This document shows positions 44,682-53,880 of a stretch of DNA of 64,000 bases, piece by piece. A program made the position numbers and the translations under genes. The stretch's first letter is position 1. Each line of letters starts with the position of its first letter. This DNA is from Pseudomonas sp. GD03919 (lineage in GTDB: Bacteria > Pseudomonadota > Gammaproteobacteria > Pseudomonadales > Pseudomonadaceae), in contig NZ_CP104582.1 of NCBI RefSeq assembly GCF_029814935.1, positions 3,720,001-3,784,000 of the forward strand, in the 5' to 3' direction. A model generated the notes under the pieces. That model worked only from the letters and a program-made list of their open reading frames with translations. It made no database searches and had not been told where the DNA came from.

Positions 44682-45470
44682 CTAGATAAGGACGATTACG
44701 CCGTATTCAAGAGACGGCGACTTGATCCAGATCAGCGCCAGAGTCACCTGCTGCTCCAGCGGGAAGCGCAAACGCGGGTTGTACACCCCCTTCTCGCCCT
44801 GCCGCCCGACGGCCAGCAGCATGATGGGGATGGCCTGGCGCGGGATATCCAGCACACGACGCAAACGCGGCTCGTCGAAGCCTTCCATCGGACAAGTGGC
44901 ATAACCATGGCTCTGGAAGGCCAGCATCAGGTTCTGCGCCGCCAGCGCGGTGGATTTGACCGCCCACAGGCGCATGTCGGCCTTGCTGTTGGGCGTGCGC
45001 ATCAGCGGCTTGCGCAACGCCATCAGCCGTACCAACTGACGCTTGAACAGCCCCAACAGGCCCAACGGCCCCTGGTTGTACTGAAACGGCGCAGTCTTGC
45101 TGTAGAAGTGGCGGATGCGCGCCGGCACGTCGGCCTCGGGCCACTGCTCGATGATGTTCTGGCAGGCCTGGCGCCAGGTATCCGGACGCGCCAGCACGGC
45201 GATGATCAGCGGCGCACGGGCAGCGTTCTGGCTCATGCAGACTGGATGCAACTGCGCCAGCAGCGCCGCATCGCGAATCACCTGAAAGCTCCAGGGCTGC
45301 AGGTTGCAGGAATTGGGCGCCAGCACGGCCAGTTGCAGACAATCACGGATCACATCCTCGGGCACCGGCTCGGGCGTGAAGCGACGCACGGCGCGGCGAC
45401 TTTCGATCAGCGCGCGCAACTCGGCCGGCGTGGCCATGGCAGGTAGTTGCTCGTTGGCAAAGCGGGTCAT
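44682..45470 (-). CDS. Nitroreductase family protein
   Basis: A 262-residue FMN-dependent oxidoreductase of the nitroreductase superfamily. The N-terminal FMN-phosphate motif is ALIESRRAVRRFTPEPVPEDVI, followed by LAPNSCNLQPWSFQVI (FMN ring contacts) and, near the end, LAFQSHGYATCPMEGFDEPRLRRVL and AIPIMLLAVGRQGE. The long middle insert (about 110-170) with LLGLFKRQLVRLMALRKPL is hydrophobic/basic and may bind membranes or substrate. The ATG at 45470 has GAGGAG at 7 nt. Substrate unknown; it is followed by clpB in the same direction. Confidence 0.9.
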   Translation of the reverse strand: MTRFANEQLPAMATPAELRALIESRRAVRRFTPEPVPEDVIRDCLQLAVLAPNSCNLQPWSFQVIRDAALLAQLHPVCMSQNAARAPLIIAVLARPDTWRQACQNIIEQWPEADVPARIRHFYSKTAPFQYNQGPLGLLGLFKRQLVRLMALRKPLMRTPNSKADMRLWAVKSTALAAQNLMLAFQSHGYATCPMEGFDEPRLRRVLDIPRQAIPIMLLAVGRQGEKGVYNPRLRFPLEQQVTLALIWIKSPSLEYGVIVLI

Positions 45471-45566
45471 CGGCACACTCCTCGGCAAGTCGCCCGATTA
45501 AGCAAGCGGGCGACCACGCGAACAAGAGCAAAAGAGGAAATGGCCGTCAATTTGGCTGATTCGCCT

Positions 45567-45596
45567 CACCTGCTTCTCGGTTCGAGAACGCAGGTG
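45567..45596 (-). terminator. Hairpin after the glutathione peroxidase gene
   Basis: CACCTGCTTCTCG (45567-45579) pairs with CGAGAACGCAGGTG (45583-45596) with one bulged C. It lies 9 nt past the gpx stop but lacks a T tract. Confidence 0.45.
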
Positions 45597-45604
45597 TCAA
45601 ACGC

Positions 45605-46090
45605 TTACAGGCCGAGGGCTTTCTCGATGGCCTGGATCAGTGCCGGATCGTCCGGTGTGGTACGCGGCGAAAAACGCGCCAGCACACGCCCGTCCTGGCC
45701 GACCAGAAACTTCTCGAAGTTCCAGGTGATATCGCCGGGAAATTCCGCGCCCTCGCCAGCCAGCAGACGATACAGCGGATGGCGACCGGGGCCGTTGACC
45801 TCCAGCTTGCTGCCCAGCGGGAAGCTCACGCCATAGTTGAGGCTGCAGAACGAGCGGATCTCGTCCTCGCTGCCCGGCTCCTGAGCGGCGAACTGGTTAC
45901 AGGGCACGCCGAGCACGGTGAAACCATTGCCCTTGTATTGCTGATAGAGCTTTTCCAGCCCGGCGTATTGAGGTGTCAGGCCGCATTTGGAGGCGACATT
46001 GACCACCAGCACTACCTGCCCCTTGTAGGGCGCCAGCGGCAGCTCCTGACCGTCCAGCGCGCGCAGATTGAGATCGTGAAAGGCACTCAT
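45605..46090 (-). CDS. Glutathione peroxidase family protein
   Basis: A 161-residue thioredoxin-fold peroxidase that reduces hydroperoxides. The peroxidatic Cys is C36 in VNVASKCGLTPQYAG; the catalytic Gln is in VPCNQFAAQEPG and the Trp/Asn in DITWNFEKFLVGQDG. Cys replaces selenocysteine. The Cys in SFCSLNYGVSF is placed like the resolving Cys of thioredoxin-dependent members, so thioredoxin rather than glutathione may be the donor. A bacterial copy of the 148-bp repeat lies between it and slyD upstream. Monocistronic or with the nitroreductase. Confidence 0.95.
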   Translation of the reverse strand: MSAFHDLNLRALDGQELPLAPYKGQVVLVVNVASKCGLTPQYAGLEKLYQQYKGNGFTVLGVPCNQFAAQEPGSEDEIRSFCSLNYGVSFPLGSKLEVNGPGRHPLYRLLAGEGAEFPGDITWNFEKFLVGQDGRVLARFSPRTTPDDPALIQAIEKALGL

Positions 46091-46179
46091 GACGAACTTC
46101 CTCGGCGAATTCAGTGCAACGGGCGCAAGGCCCGTAAACCTTCAAGGCGGCCGCGAATGAGCACGCCTACCTACATGAA

Positions 46180-46355
46180 AAAGGCGCCGTGAGGCTAATG
46201 CCAGTCAATTAAGCATCGACGCTGCCAATGGGTAGGAGCGGCGCCCCGCCGCGAACCAGGGCGATACGCGATTGAAAAGCTTCGCCCCGGGGCGGGGCTC
46301 CTACGAAAGACCGCTTTGGCAAGCTTATCTGATCGGCATTGGCCGTGAGGCGCCT
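46180..46355 (-). terminator. Intrinsic terminator of slyD, split by a 148-bp element
   Basis: AAGGCGCC (46181-46188) pairs with GGCGCCTT (46348-46355) on excision of 46195-46342 and one CCGTGAGG copy, giving AAGGCGCC-GTGA-GGCGCCTT with five T on the minus strand (TTTTTC). It lies 69 nt past the slyD stop. Confidence 0.8.
46195..46342 (-). mobile_element. 148-bp MITE-like element, copy 2, with an inner REP doublet
   Basis: Same length as copy 1 and in opposite orientation. Read on the minus strand it starts CCAATGCCGATCAGATAAG and ends TTGACTGGCATTAG; I count about 13 differences from copy 1 over 148 positions. CCGTGAGG flanks it on both sides (46187-46194 and 46343-46350), an 8-bp target duplication different in sequence from that of copy 1. 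GTAGGAGC (46232-46239) and GCTCCTAC (46297-46304) bound the inverted REP pair. Confidence 0.88.
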
Positions 46356-46423
46356 TGATCGCAAGCTTGAGCTTAGCAGCGGTTGCTCCGTTCGGAACGA
46401 CCGCAAGTCGCCTGACAGACGAC

Positions 46424-46909
46424 TCAGTGGTGGTGACCACCTTCGCCGTGGATGTGACCGTGAGCCACTTCCTCTTCGCTGGCGTCACGCACGCTTACCA
46501 CCGTGACCTTGAAGTTCAGGCGCTGGCCGGCCAGTGGGTGGTTGCCGTCGACGGTCACGTCGTCGCCATCGATATCGCGGATGGTGACGATCTGCATGCT
46601 GCCGTCCGGGCCGGAGGCATGGAACTGCATGCCGACTTCCAGGGTGTCGACGCCTTCGAACATGGCGCGGCTCAGAGTGGCAACCAGCTCGGCGCTGTAT
46701 TCGCCGTAGGCTTCTTCCGGCTCGACGGAGACTTCGACGTCGTCACCGGCTTTCTTGCCGACCAGAGCCTTTTCCAGACCGGCGATGATGTTGCCGGCAC
46801 CATGCAGATAAACCAGTGGCGCGCCGCCAGCGGAGCTGTCGATCACCTCACCGGCATCGTTGGTCAGGGTATAGTCGATGGAGACAGCCTTGTTGGCGGC
46901 GATCAGCAT
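46424..46909 (-). CDS. slyD: FKBP-type peptidyl-prolyl isomerase SlyD
   Basis: A 161-residue cytoplasmic prolyl isomerase and chaperone with metal-binding tail. It begins MLIAANKAVSIDYTLTNDAGEVIDSS, has YLHGAGNIIAGLEKALVGKKAGD (FKBP site), the inserted flap domain with GMQFHASGPDGSMQI, and VDGNHPLAGQRLNFKV. The C-terminal HGHIHGEGGHHH is short but histidine-rich and would bind nickel. The ATG at 46909 has a GGTCTCC-type weak leader; longer in-frame starts lie in the opposite gene. Divergent from the DUF3565-ackA-pta genes. Confidence 0.96.
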   Translation of the reverse strand: MLIAANKAVSIDYTLTNDAGEVIDSSAGGAPLVYLHGAGNIIAGLEKALVGKKAGDDVEVSVEPEEAYGEYSAELVATLSRAMFEGVDTLEVGMQFHASGPDGSMQIVTIRDIDGDDVTVDGNHPLAGQRLNFKVTVVSVRDASEEEVAHGHIHGEGGHHH

Positions 46910-46920
46910 GGGGAGACCTT

Positions 46921-47205
46921 TTGCGAAAGAGAAATGAACGAGCAAGTCTAACCAAGGCCGGCCTGGATTGCGACCCGAGCCCGGACAAACGGGCTGTGCG
47001 TATCGTTGATTTTCGTCAGGACGAGCACGGCGACTGGGTGGCAGTCTTGTCCTGTGGTCACACTCAGCATGTGCGCCACCGACCACCCTGGCAGAATCGG
47101 CCCTGGGTACTCGACCCCGAACAGCGCCAGGCCAGACTGGGCAGCCCCTTCGTCTGCGGCTGGTGTGCCGGGGAGCGGTCGCACGATGAATTCAAGGAAA
47201 TCTAA
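46921..47205 (+). CDS. DUF3565 family protein
   Basis: A small protein of unknown function whose conserved core runs from VRIVDFRQDEHGDWVAVLSCGH through QHVRHRPPWQNRPWVLD to FVCGWCAGE. The Cys/His pattern (SCGHTQHVRH and CGWC) suggests one metal site. The start is uncertain: TTG at 46921 has GGGAG 5 nt upstream and gives 94 residues; GTG at 46996 gives 69 residues without a ribosome site. The stop codon is followed at once by the ackA ATG (TAA-ATG), so it is probably translationally coupled to ackA. Confidence 0.75.
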   Translation: MRKRNERASLTKAGLDCDPSPDKRAVRIVDFRQDEHGDWVAVLSCGHTQHVRHRPPWQNRPWVLDPEQRQARLGSPFVCGWCAGERSHDEFKEI

Positions 47206-48390
47206 ATGCCTGCACGCAACATTCTGGTGATCAACTGCGGCAGTTCGTCGATCAAGTTCGCCTTGGTCAACGAAGCCCAGGAGCACTTCCCCCTCAGTGG
47301 CCTGGCCGAACGCCTGGGCAGCCCCGAAGCCATCCTGCACTGGCAGCAGGGTGATGAGCGCGACAGCCTGGTGATTGCCGGCGCCGACCATCGCCTGGCG
47401 CTGTCGCACCTGCTGCCTATCGTGCAGCGCGTCGCCGCTGGCGAACTGCATGGCATCGGCCATCGCGTGGTACACGGCGGCGAGTATTTCTCCGGGGCCA
47501 CGCGCCTGGACACTATCAGCCTGCAGGCTATCCGCCAGGTCGCGCCGCTGGCGCCCCTGCACAACCCCGCCAACCTGCTGGGCATCGAAGCGGCGATGAA
47601 GCTGTTTCCCGGCCTGATGCAGGTTGCCGTGTTCGATACCGCCTTCCACCAGAGTCTGCCCGAACACGCCTATCGCTACGCCGTACCGGCCGCGCTGTAC
47701 CGTGAGCATGGTGTGCGCCGCTACGGTTTTCATGGCACCAGCCATCGCTACGTCAGCCAGCAAGCGGCACAGATGACCGGTCTGCCGCCAGAGGCCAGCA
47801 GTTGGCTGGTGGCCCACCTGGGCAATGGCTGCTCGACCTGCGCCGTGGAGAATGGCCACAGCCGCGATACCAGCATGGGCCTGACCCCCCTGGAAGGCCT
47901 GGTGATGGGCACGCGCAGCGGTGACGTCGACCCCAACCTGCACAGCCACCTGGCGCGTACCCTGGGCTGGAGCCTGGAGCAGATCGACGCCATGCTCAAC
48001 AAGGACAGCGGCCTGCTCGGCCTGTCCGGTCTGTCCAACGACATGCGCACCCTGGAACAGGCCCGCGAACAGGGCCACGCCGGCGCCACGCTGGCCATCG
48101 AGGTGTTCTGCTACCGCCTGGCCAAGTCGCTGGCGGCGATGAGTTGTGCGCTGCGCCGGCTCGACGGCCTGATCTTCACCGGCGGTATCGGCGAGAACTC
48201 GGCGCTGATCCGCAGCAAGACGCTCGACCACCTCGGCCTGCTCGGCTTTACCCTCGACCCTGCGGCCAATGCGCGCTGCATTCGTGGCGTCGGCGGGCCG
48301 ATCCAGGCAGCGCACGGCCCACGGATACTGGTGGTGCCAACCAACGAAGAGCGGCAGATCGCCCTCGATACCCTTGCCCTGCTCGACTGA
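47206..48390 (+). CDS. ackA: Acetate kinase
   Basis: A 394-residue kinase interconverting acetyl phosphate and acetate. The ASKHA fold is seen in [41 protein letters not shown], the catalytic region [76 protein letters not shown] and [14 protein letters not shown]. It is immediately after the DUF3565 gene and 9 nt before pta; both act in overflow and acetate metabolism. Confidence 0.97.
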   Translation: MPARNILVINCGSSSIKFALVNEAQEHFPLSGLAERLGSPEAILHWQQGDERDSLVIAGADHRLALSHLLPIVQRVAAGELHGIGHRVVHGGEYFSGATRLDTISLQAIRQVAPLAPLHNPANLLGIEAAMKLFPGLMQVAVFDTAFHQSLPEHAYRYAVPAALYREHGVRRYGFHGTSHRYVSQQAAQMTGLPPEASSWLVAHLGNGCSTCAVENGHSRDTSMGLTPLEGLVMGTRSGDVDPNLHSHLARTLGWSLEQIDAMLNKDSGLLGLSGLSNDMRTLEQAREQGHAGATLAIEVFCYRLAKSLAAMSCALRRLDGLIFTGGIGENSALIRSKTLDHLGLLGFTLDPAANARCIRGVGGPIQAAHGPRILVVPTNEERQIALDTLALLD

Positions 48391-48399
48391 GGCCTTTAC

Positions 48400-50493
48400 A
48401 TGCATACCTTCTTCATCGCCCCCACCGGTTTCGGTGTCGGCCTTACCTCCATCAGCCTCGGCCTGGTCGGTGCGCTGGAGCGCAGCGGTCTCAAGGTCGG
48501 CTTCTTCAAGCCCATCGCCCAGCCGCATGCCGGCGACCTCGGCCCGGAGCGCTCCAGCGAACTGATCGCCCGCACCCATGGCCTGCACTCGCCCAAGCCG
48601 CTGCCGCTGAGCCATGTCGAGCGCATGCTCGGCGACGGCCAACTGGATGAATTGCTGGAAGAGATCATCAGCCTCTATCAGCAGGCCGCCGTCGACAAGG
48701 ACGTGGTCATCGTCGAAGGCATGGTGCCAACGCGCCACGCCAGCTACGCCGCGCGGGTCAACTTCCACCTGGCCAAGAGCCTGGATGCCGACGTGATTCT
48801 GGTCAGCGCACCGGAGGATGAGAGCCTCACCGAGCTGTCGGATCGTATCGAGATCCAGGCGCAGCTGTTCGGCGGCCCGAAGGATCCCAAGGTACTCGGC
48901 GTGATCCTCAACAAGGTGCGCAGCGAAGACGGCATCGAGGCCTTCGCCGAACGCCTGCAGGAGTTCTCGCCGCTGCTCAAGACCGAGGACTTCCGCCTGC
49001 TCGGCTGCATTCCCTGGCAGGACGAGCTGAACGCACCGCGCACCAAAGACATTGCCGAGCTGCTCGGCGCACGCATCCTCAATGCCGGCGACTACGAACA
49101 GCGGCGCATGCTGAAGATCGTGCTCTGTGCCCGCGCCGTGGCCAACAGCGTGCAGTTGCTCAAGCCCGGCACCCTGGTGGTGACACCCGGGGACCGCGAC
49201 GACATCATCCTCTCCGCCAGCCTGGCGGCGATGAATGGCGTGCCGCTGGCCGGTCTGCTGCTGTGCAGCGATTTCGCCCCGGATCCGCGCATCATGGAGC
49301 TGTGCCAGGGTGCCCTGGCCAGCGGCCTGCCGGTGATGACCGTCAGCACCGGCTCCTACGACACCGCCACTCACCTCAACCGCCTGAACAAGGAAATCCC
49401 GCTGGATGACCGTGAACGCGCGGAAAAGGTTGCCGACTTCGTCGCCGGGCATATCGATCACGACTGGCTGACCACCCGCTGCGGCACGCCCCGCGAGCTG
49501 CGCATGTCGCCACCGGCGTTCCGTTACCAACTGGTGCAACGGGCCAAGGCAGCGGCCAAGCGCATTGTCCTGCCCGAGGGCAGCGAACCACGCACCGTTC
49601 AGGCGGCCGCCATCTGCCAGGCACGCGGCATTGCCCGCTGCGTGCTGCTGGCCAAGCCGGAAGAGGTGCATGCAGTCGCCCGCGCGCAAGGTATCGAGCT
49701 GCCGGATGGTCTGGAAATTCTCGACCCGGACCTGATTCGCGGTCGCTACATCGAGCCGATGGTCGAGCTGCGCAAGGGCAAGGGCCTCAACGCGCCGATG
49801 GCCGAGGCGCAACTGGAAGACACCGTGGTGCTCGGCACCATGATGCTGGCACTGGACGAGGTGGACGGCCTGGTCTCCGGCGCCATTCACACCACCGCCA
49901 ACACCATTCGCCCGGCGCTGCAGCTGATCAAAACTGCACCGGGTTACAACCTGGTGTCCTCGGTGTTCTTCATGCTGTTGCCGGATCAGGTGCTGGTGTA
50001 TGGCGACTGCGCGGTGAACCCGGACCCGAACGCCGAGCAACTGGCGGAGATCGCCCTGCAAAGCGCTGACTCGGCGCAGGCCTTCGGCATTCCGCCGCGG
50101 GTGGCCATGATCAGCTACTCCACCGGCGACTCCGGCAGCGGTGAGGAGGTGGAAAAGGTACGGGCCGCGACCCGCCTGGCTCGCGAGAAACGCCCGGACC
50201 TGCTGCTCGACGGCCCACTGCAGTACGACGCCGCGGCCATCGAGAGCGTCGGCCGGCAGAAGGCACCCAACAGCCCGGTGGCCGGCCGCGCCACGGTGTT
50301 CGTGTTCCCCGACCTGAACACCGGCAACACCACCTACAAGGCGGTGCAGCGCAGCGCCGACTGCATCAGCGTCGGGCCGATGCTGCAGGGGCTGCGCAAG
50401 CCGGTAAACGACCTGTCGCGCGGTGCGCTGGTCGACGACATCGTCTTCACCATCGCACTGACGGCGATTCAGGCGGCCAATCTGCCGAACTGA
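48400..50493 (+). CDS. pta: Phosphate acetyltransferase
   Basis: A 697-residue long-type Pta that interconverts acetyl-CoA and acetyl phosphate. The N-terminal P-loop-like domain (about 1-200) starts MHTFFIAPTGFGVGLTSISLGL, a DRTGG domain follows (about 215-330), and the catalytic PTA domain (about 370-690) has KRIVLPEGSEPRTVQAA, YGDCAVNPDPNAEQLAEIA, MISYSTGDSGSGEEVEKV and VFPDLNTGNTTYKAVQRSA. Co-transcribed with ackA. No convincing terminator follows; GGGGCG/CGCCCC at about 50666-50686 is a possible one. Confidence 0.97.
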   Translation: MHTFFIAPTGFGVGLTSISLGLVGALERSGLKVGFFKPIAQPHAGDLGPERSSELIARTHGLHSPKPLPLSHVERMLGDGQLDELLEEIISLYQQAAVDKDVVIVEGMVPTRHASYAARVNFHLAKSLDADVILVSAPEDESLTELSDRIEIQAQLFGGPKDPKVLGVILNKVRSEDGIEAFAERLQEFSPLLKTEDFRLLGCIPWQDELNAPRTKDIAELLGARILNAGDYEQRRMLKIVLCARAVANSVQLLKPGTLVVTPGDRDDIILSASLAAMNGVPLAGLLLCSDFAPDPRIMELCQGALASGLPVMTVSTGSYDTATHLNRLNKEIPLDDRERAEKVADFVAGHIDHDWLTTRCGTPRELRMSPPAFRYQLVQRAKAAAKRIVLPEGSEPRTVQAAAICQARGIARCVLLAKPEEVHAVARAQGIELPDGLEILDPDLIRGRYIEPMVELRKGKGLNAPMAEAQLEDTVVLGTMMLALDEVDGLVSGAIHTTANTIRPALQLIKTAPGYNLVSSVFFMLLPDQVLVYGDCAVNPDPNAEQLAEIALQSADSAQAFGIPPRVAMISYSTGDSGSGEEVEKVRAATRLAREKRPDLLLDGPLQYDAAAIESVGRQKAPNSPVAGRATVFVFPDLNTGNTTYKAVQRSADCISVGPMLQGLRKPVNDLSRGALVDDIVFTIALTAIQAANLPN

Positions 50494-50734
50494 AGCGCCT
50501 GCCGGGCGCGCCGTGGCGCACAGGCGTTGCCTGCGGCGCGCTCGGCGCCCCACACCATGGCACCCATTGGTCATGGCTGGCACTTGCAGGTCAGTGCACA
50601 ACCGTTACCCTTGGCGCCGAACCCGCTCGCTGCACGGAACGCCGCAGCTTTTTCGACAGATACGGGGCGCAGAGAACGCCCCATTCTCAGGCTGCCCAAC
50701 GGGCGTATAGCCTGCTTACGGAGGCATTAGCCCG

Positions 50735-51631
50735 ATGCTGCACTTTCTTCCCGCGCCGCTGCGCGGCCTGATCGCGAGCCTGCTGCTGGCACTGAACACC
50801 CTGTTCTGGTGCTGGCCGCTGTTTTTCGTCGCCCTGCTCAAACTGCTATTGCCCTTCGCGCCGATACAACGGGCGCTGCGCTTCGTCATGCATGGCATCG
50901 CCGAAAGCTGGATCGGCCTCAACAAATTCTGGATGCGCCTGGTGGGTCGTATCGACTGGCAGGTCCAGGGGCTTGAACGCTTCGATACCCGCCACTCCTA
51001 CCTGGTCACCAGCAACCACCAGAGCTGGGTGGACATTCTGGTGCTGCAGTACCTGCTCAACCGGCGCATGCCACTGCTGAAATTCTTCCTCAAGCAGGAG
51101 TTGATCTGGGTACCGGTGATCGGTCTGTGCTGGTGGGCGCTGGAGTTTCCCTTCATGAAGCGCTTCAGCAAGGAGTACCTGGCCAAGCACCCGGAAAAAC
51201 GCGGCCAGGATCTGGCCACCACACGCAAGGCCTGTGCACGCTACAAGAGCAATCCGGTGGCGGTGTTCAACTTCCTCGAAGGCACACGCCTGACGCCGGC
51301 CAAACATGCCCAGCAACAGTCGCCGTTCAAGCATTTGCTCAAGCCCAAGGCTGGCGGTATCGCCTTCGTGCTCGACGCCATGGGTGAACAGCTGCACGCC
51401 ATCGTCAACGTCACCATCCACTACCCCCATGGCGTACCCGGTTTCTGGGATCTGCTCTGTGGGCGCCTGGATGCCGTGCAGGTGAACTTCAGGCAGGTCG
51501 ATATCCCCCGCGAGTTCATCGGCCGCAACTACGACCAGGACGATGACTACCGCCTGGCTTTCCAGCAGTGGGTCAACCGTCTGTGGGAAGAGAAGGACGC
51601 CGAACTCGCGGCTTTGCATCAGCAAGCCTAA
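50735..51631 (+). CDS. 1-acyl-glycerol-3-phosphate acyltransferase-like protein (YihG type)
   Basis: A 298-residue membrane-bound acyltransferase. One or two hydrophobic segments (about 10-45) precede the PlsC domain, which has the catalytic HX4D in SNHQSWVDILVL, the FLKQELIWVPVIG stretch, and FNFLEGTRLTPAKH as the phosphate-binding EGTR motif. Such proteins acylate lysophospholipids; the E. coli relative is YihG. The ATG is preceded by GGAGG at 10 nt. It is the last plus-strand gene before the convergent GGDEF-EAL pseudogene. Confidence 0.92.
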   Translation: MLHFLPAPLRGLIASLLLALNTLFWCWPLFFVALLKLLLPFAPIQRALRFVMHGIAESWIGLNKFWMRLVGRIDWQVQGLERFDTRHSYLVTSNHQSWVDILVLQYLLNRRMPLLKFFLKQELIWVPVIGLCWWALEFPFMKRFSKEYLAKHPEKRGQDLATTRKACARYKSNPVAVFNFLEGTRLTPAKHAQQQSPFKHLLKPKAGGIAFVLDAMGEQLHAIVNVTIHYPHGVPGFWDLLCGRLDAVQVNFRQVDIPREFIGRNYDQDDDYRLAFQQWVNRLWEEKDAELAALHQQA

Positions 51632-51646
51632 AGCGCCTGCGGCGCT

Positions 51647-53640
51647 TCAGGGGCTGCGCGGCAGGGGCAACGTACTCCAATCCAGTTGCGCCGGCATCTG
51701 CATGGCCGTGCTGGCGGGCACCCCTGGCGCTACCAGAAAGCCCTGCATGATGTTGCAGTGATGGCGCGTCAACCACTCGCGCTGCGCCTGGGTTTCAACG
51801 CCTTCGGCGATAACCTCCAGGCCCAGATGACGCCCGAGATCGATGATGGTGCTGACCACCGCCGCGTCGCGCGGTGAGTCGAGCATGTTAGCAATGAACA
51901 GGCGGTCGATCTTCAGCGTATCCAGCTCGAAATGACGCAGATACGCCAGTGACGAGTAGCCAGTGCCGAAGTCGTCAATGGCGATCTTCACCCCCAGCTC
52001 GCGCAGATGACGCAACTGCGCCTGGGTCAGCTCCAGATCCTGCATCAGTGCACTCTCGGTCAGCTCCAGATCCTGCATCAGTGCACTCTCGGTCACCTCC
52101 ACCTCCAACTGACTGGGCTGAAGGCCGTGGGCGTCGAGTACGCGCTGCAGATCGGCGACCAACTGCGGCATGCCAAACTGCACCGGGCTGACATTGATGC
52201 TGAGCACCATGTCTGCGCCGAACTGCTGCCGGAACGCGGCCAGCTGCATGGCTCCCTCGCGGAAGCTCCAGTCAGCGAGGCGGTTGATCAGGCGGGTTTC
52301 TTCGAGCAACGGAATGAACACGTTCGGCGCGACGATGCCGGCAACGCGGTGCTGCCAGCGCAGCAGTACCTCGAAACCACGCAGGCGCCCCGTGCCCAGG
52401 TGGAACTGCGGTTGGTAGACCAGCACGAAGTCATCGTTCTCGATGGCATGGCGCAGGCTTTCTTCGAGCATCAGCCTCGAGCGCGGACGGCCGTTCATCT
52501 CTTGCGAGAAGAAACAGTATTGCTGGCGACCGGCGCGCTTGGCTTCATACATCGCCATGTCGGCGGCACGCAGCAAGCCTTCGACGCTTTGCCCGCACTC
52601 GGGAAAGCAGGCAATACCCACACTGGCACCGAGGGTAAAATCCACGCCATCGAGGGTGTGGCGTACCGAGACCAGTTCGATCAGTTTTTCCGCAACCTTG
52701 GCGGCATCCTCGGGATGGTTGAGATTGTCCAGCAGCGCGGTGAACTCATCGCCGCCGATGCGTGCCAGGCTGTCATAGGGTGCAGGCAGGCCTTGAGCTG
52801 TTCGCCGACGCGGCGCAGCAACTGATCGCCGACATCATGGCCGAGCGAGTCGTTGATGCGTTTGAAGCCATCGAGATCCAGATACAGCACCGCCACGCGC
52901 TGACCGCTGCGTTCGATGCGCGCCAGTGACGACTCCAGAGCGCGATGAAAGCCTCGACGATTGAGCAGGCCGGTCAGCGCATCGGTAACGGCTTGCGACT
53001 CCAGTTGCGCGTGCAGGTTGCGCACCACCGACATGTCCAGGGCGATCACCACCATGGCGTGCTGTTGTCGCGGCAGCGGCGAGCAGGACAGCGCTATCGG
53101 CAGACAGCCGCCCTTGAGGGTACGCATCATCGCCTCATGTACGCGATAGGTCGCGCCGCGCCTGAAGTGTAGGTAGAACTCGGAGTGCAGCCAACCGTCT
53201 GCGCAAAGAGGATTGTCGAGAAACGCGAGCAGCTCGGCGCCCTCCATATCGCTCACGTCACCCTCGAGCATCTGCGCCATGGCGGGTTGGCGTACTGGAT
53301 ACGCCCGTCCTCGCCCACCACCAGAATGCCCTCGGCAGCGTTGGCCAACACCGAGGCGTTGAAGGCTCTGGCACTTTCACTCTCACCTTGCGAAACCTGG
53401 TCACTGCCAATCATCAGGCCGGATACGCCGCCCCATTTCATAGGTGCGCATGCGATCCAGAACCCGCTGGCCGATCTCCTGCGACTCCAGTTGAAAACGT
53501 CGCTGGCTTTCCTCCTGCTCCAGCACTTGCAGGGTATTCCATTGCCAGAAGATCAACCCACCCAGCCCTAGCAGCAAGGCAATCGCGACCAGCAGCGGCG
53601 TCCAGGGCCGCGCCGGCCGTGCGACAGCTCTGTCGTCCAT
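51647..53640 (-). pseudogene. PAS-GGDEF-EAL protein (c-di-GMP turnover), broken by three frameshifts
   Basis: The reading frame starts at ATG 53640 (AAGGAG 5 nt upstream) with a membrane span (about residues 14-33, LLVAIALLLGLGGLIFW), then changes frame at about 53427-53435 (after MRTYEMG), again at about 53280-53286 inside the PAS domain (IQYANP then MAQMLEGD), and again at about 52778-52790 just before the GGDEF motif (ACLHP then YDSLARIGGDEFTALL). The last part is an EAL domain in one frame: FEVLLRW (Val for the Ala of EAL), LSINVSPVQF, EVTES, IDDFGTGYSSLAYL, VIAEGVET. A perfect 33-bp tandem duplication adds 11 residues after EVTES. With all shifts repaired it would be a diguanylate cyclase/phosphodiesterase. 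Real decay or sequence errors are both possible; the duplication argues for decay. Confidence 0.85.
52028..52093. repeat. Perfect 33-bp tandem duplication inside the EAL domain
   Basis: The 33-bp unit at 52028-52060 is repeated exactly at 52061-52093. In the EAL frame it encodes the 11 residues TESALMQDLEL twice, next to the metal-binding Glu of EVTES. The lack of any difference points to a recent event. Confidence 0.95.
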
Positions 53641-53835
53641 TCGCTCTCCTTCGGTCATCCAGAACCAACGCGCACGAGTCATCCGCACGCGGACTTCACA
53701 GAACCACAGCAAGCAGTCTAGCCAGGATTGGAACAGGTGGCTTTTGCCAGAAGAGATGCGACAGGCGGTCGCATAGGTTGTCAGAAATGCCTGCGGATAA
53801 GGCTCCGAACGCCCGCACAACGATGATTGCAGACC

Positions 53836-53861
53836 TTAAAAAGCCTCCCGAAGGGAGGCTT
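53836..53861 (-). terminator. Terminator of the first OmpA-like lipoprotein gene
   Basis: On the minus strand AAGCCTCCC-TTCG-GGAGGCTT is followed by TTTAAGG, 19 nt past the stop of the gene at 53881. Confidence 0.88.
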
Positions 53862-53880
53862 CGTACAACGCGATACGGCT

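Noticed and set aside
46948..50601. A 1217-codon open frame opposite ackA and pta
   Set aside because: Antisense shadow of two fully conserved genes.
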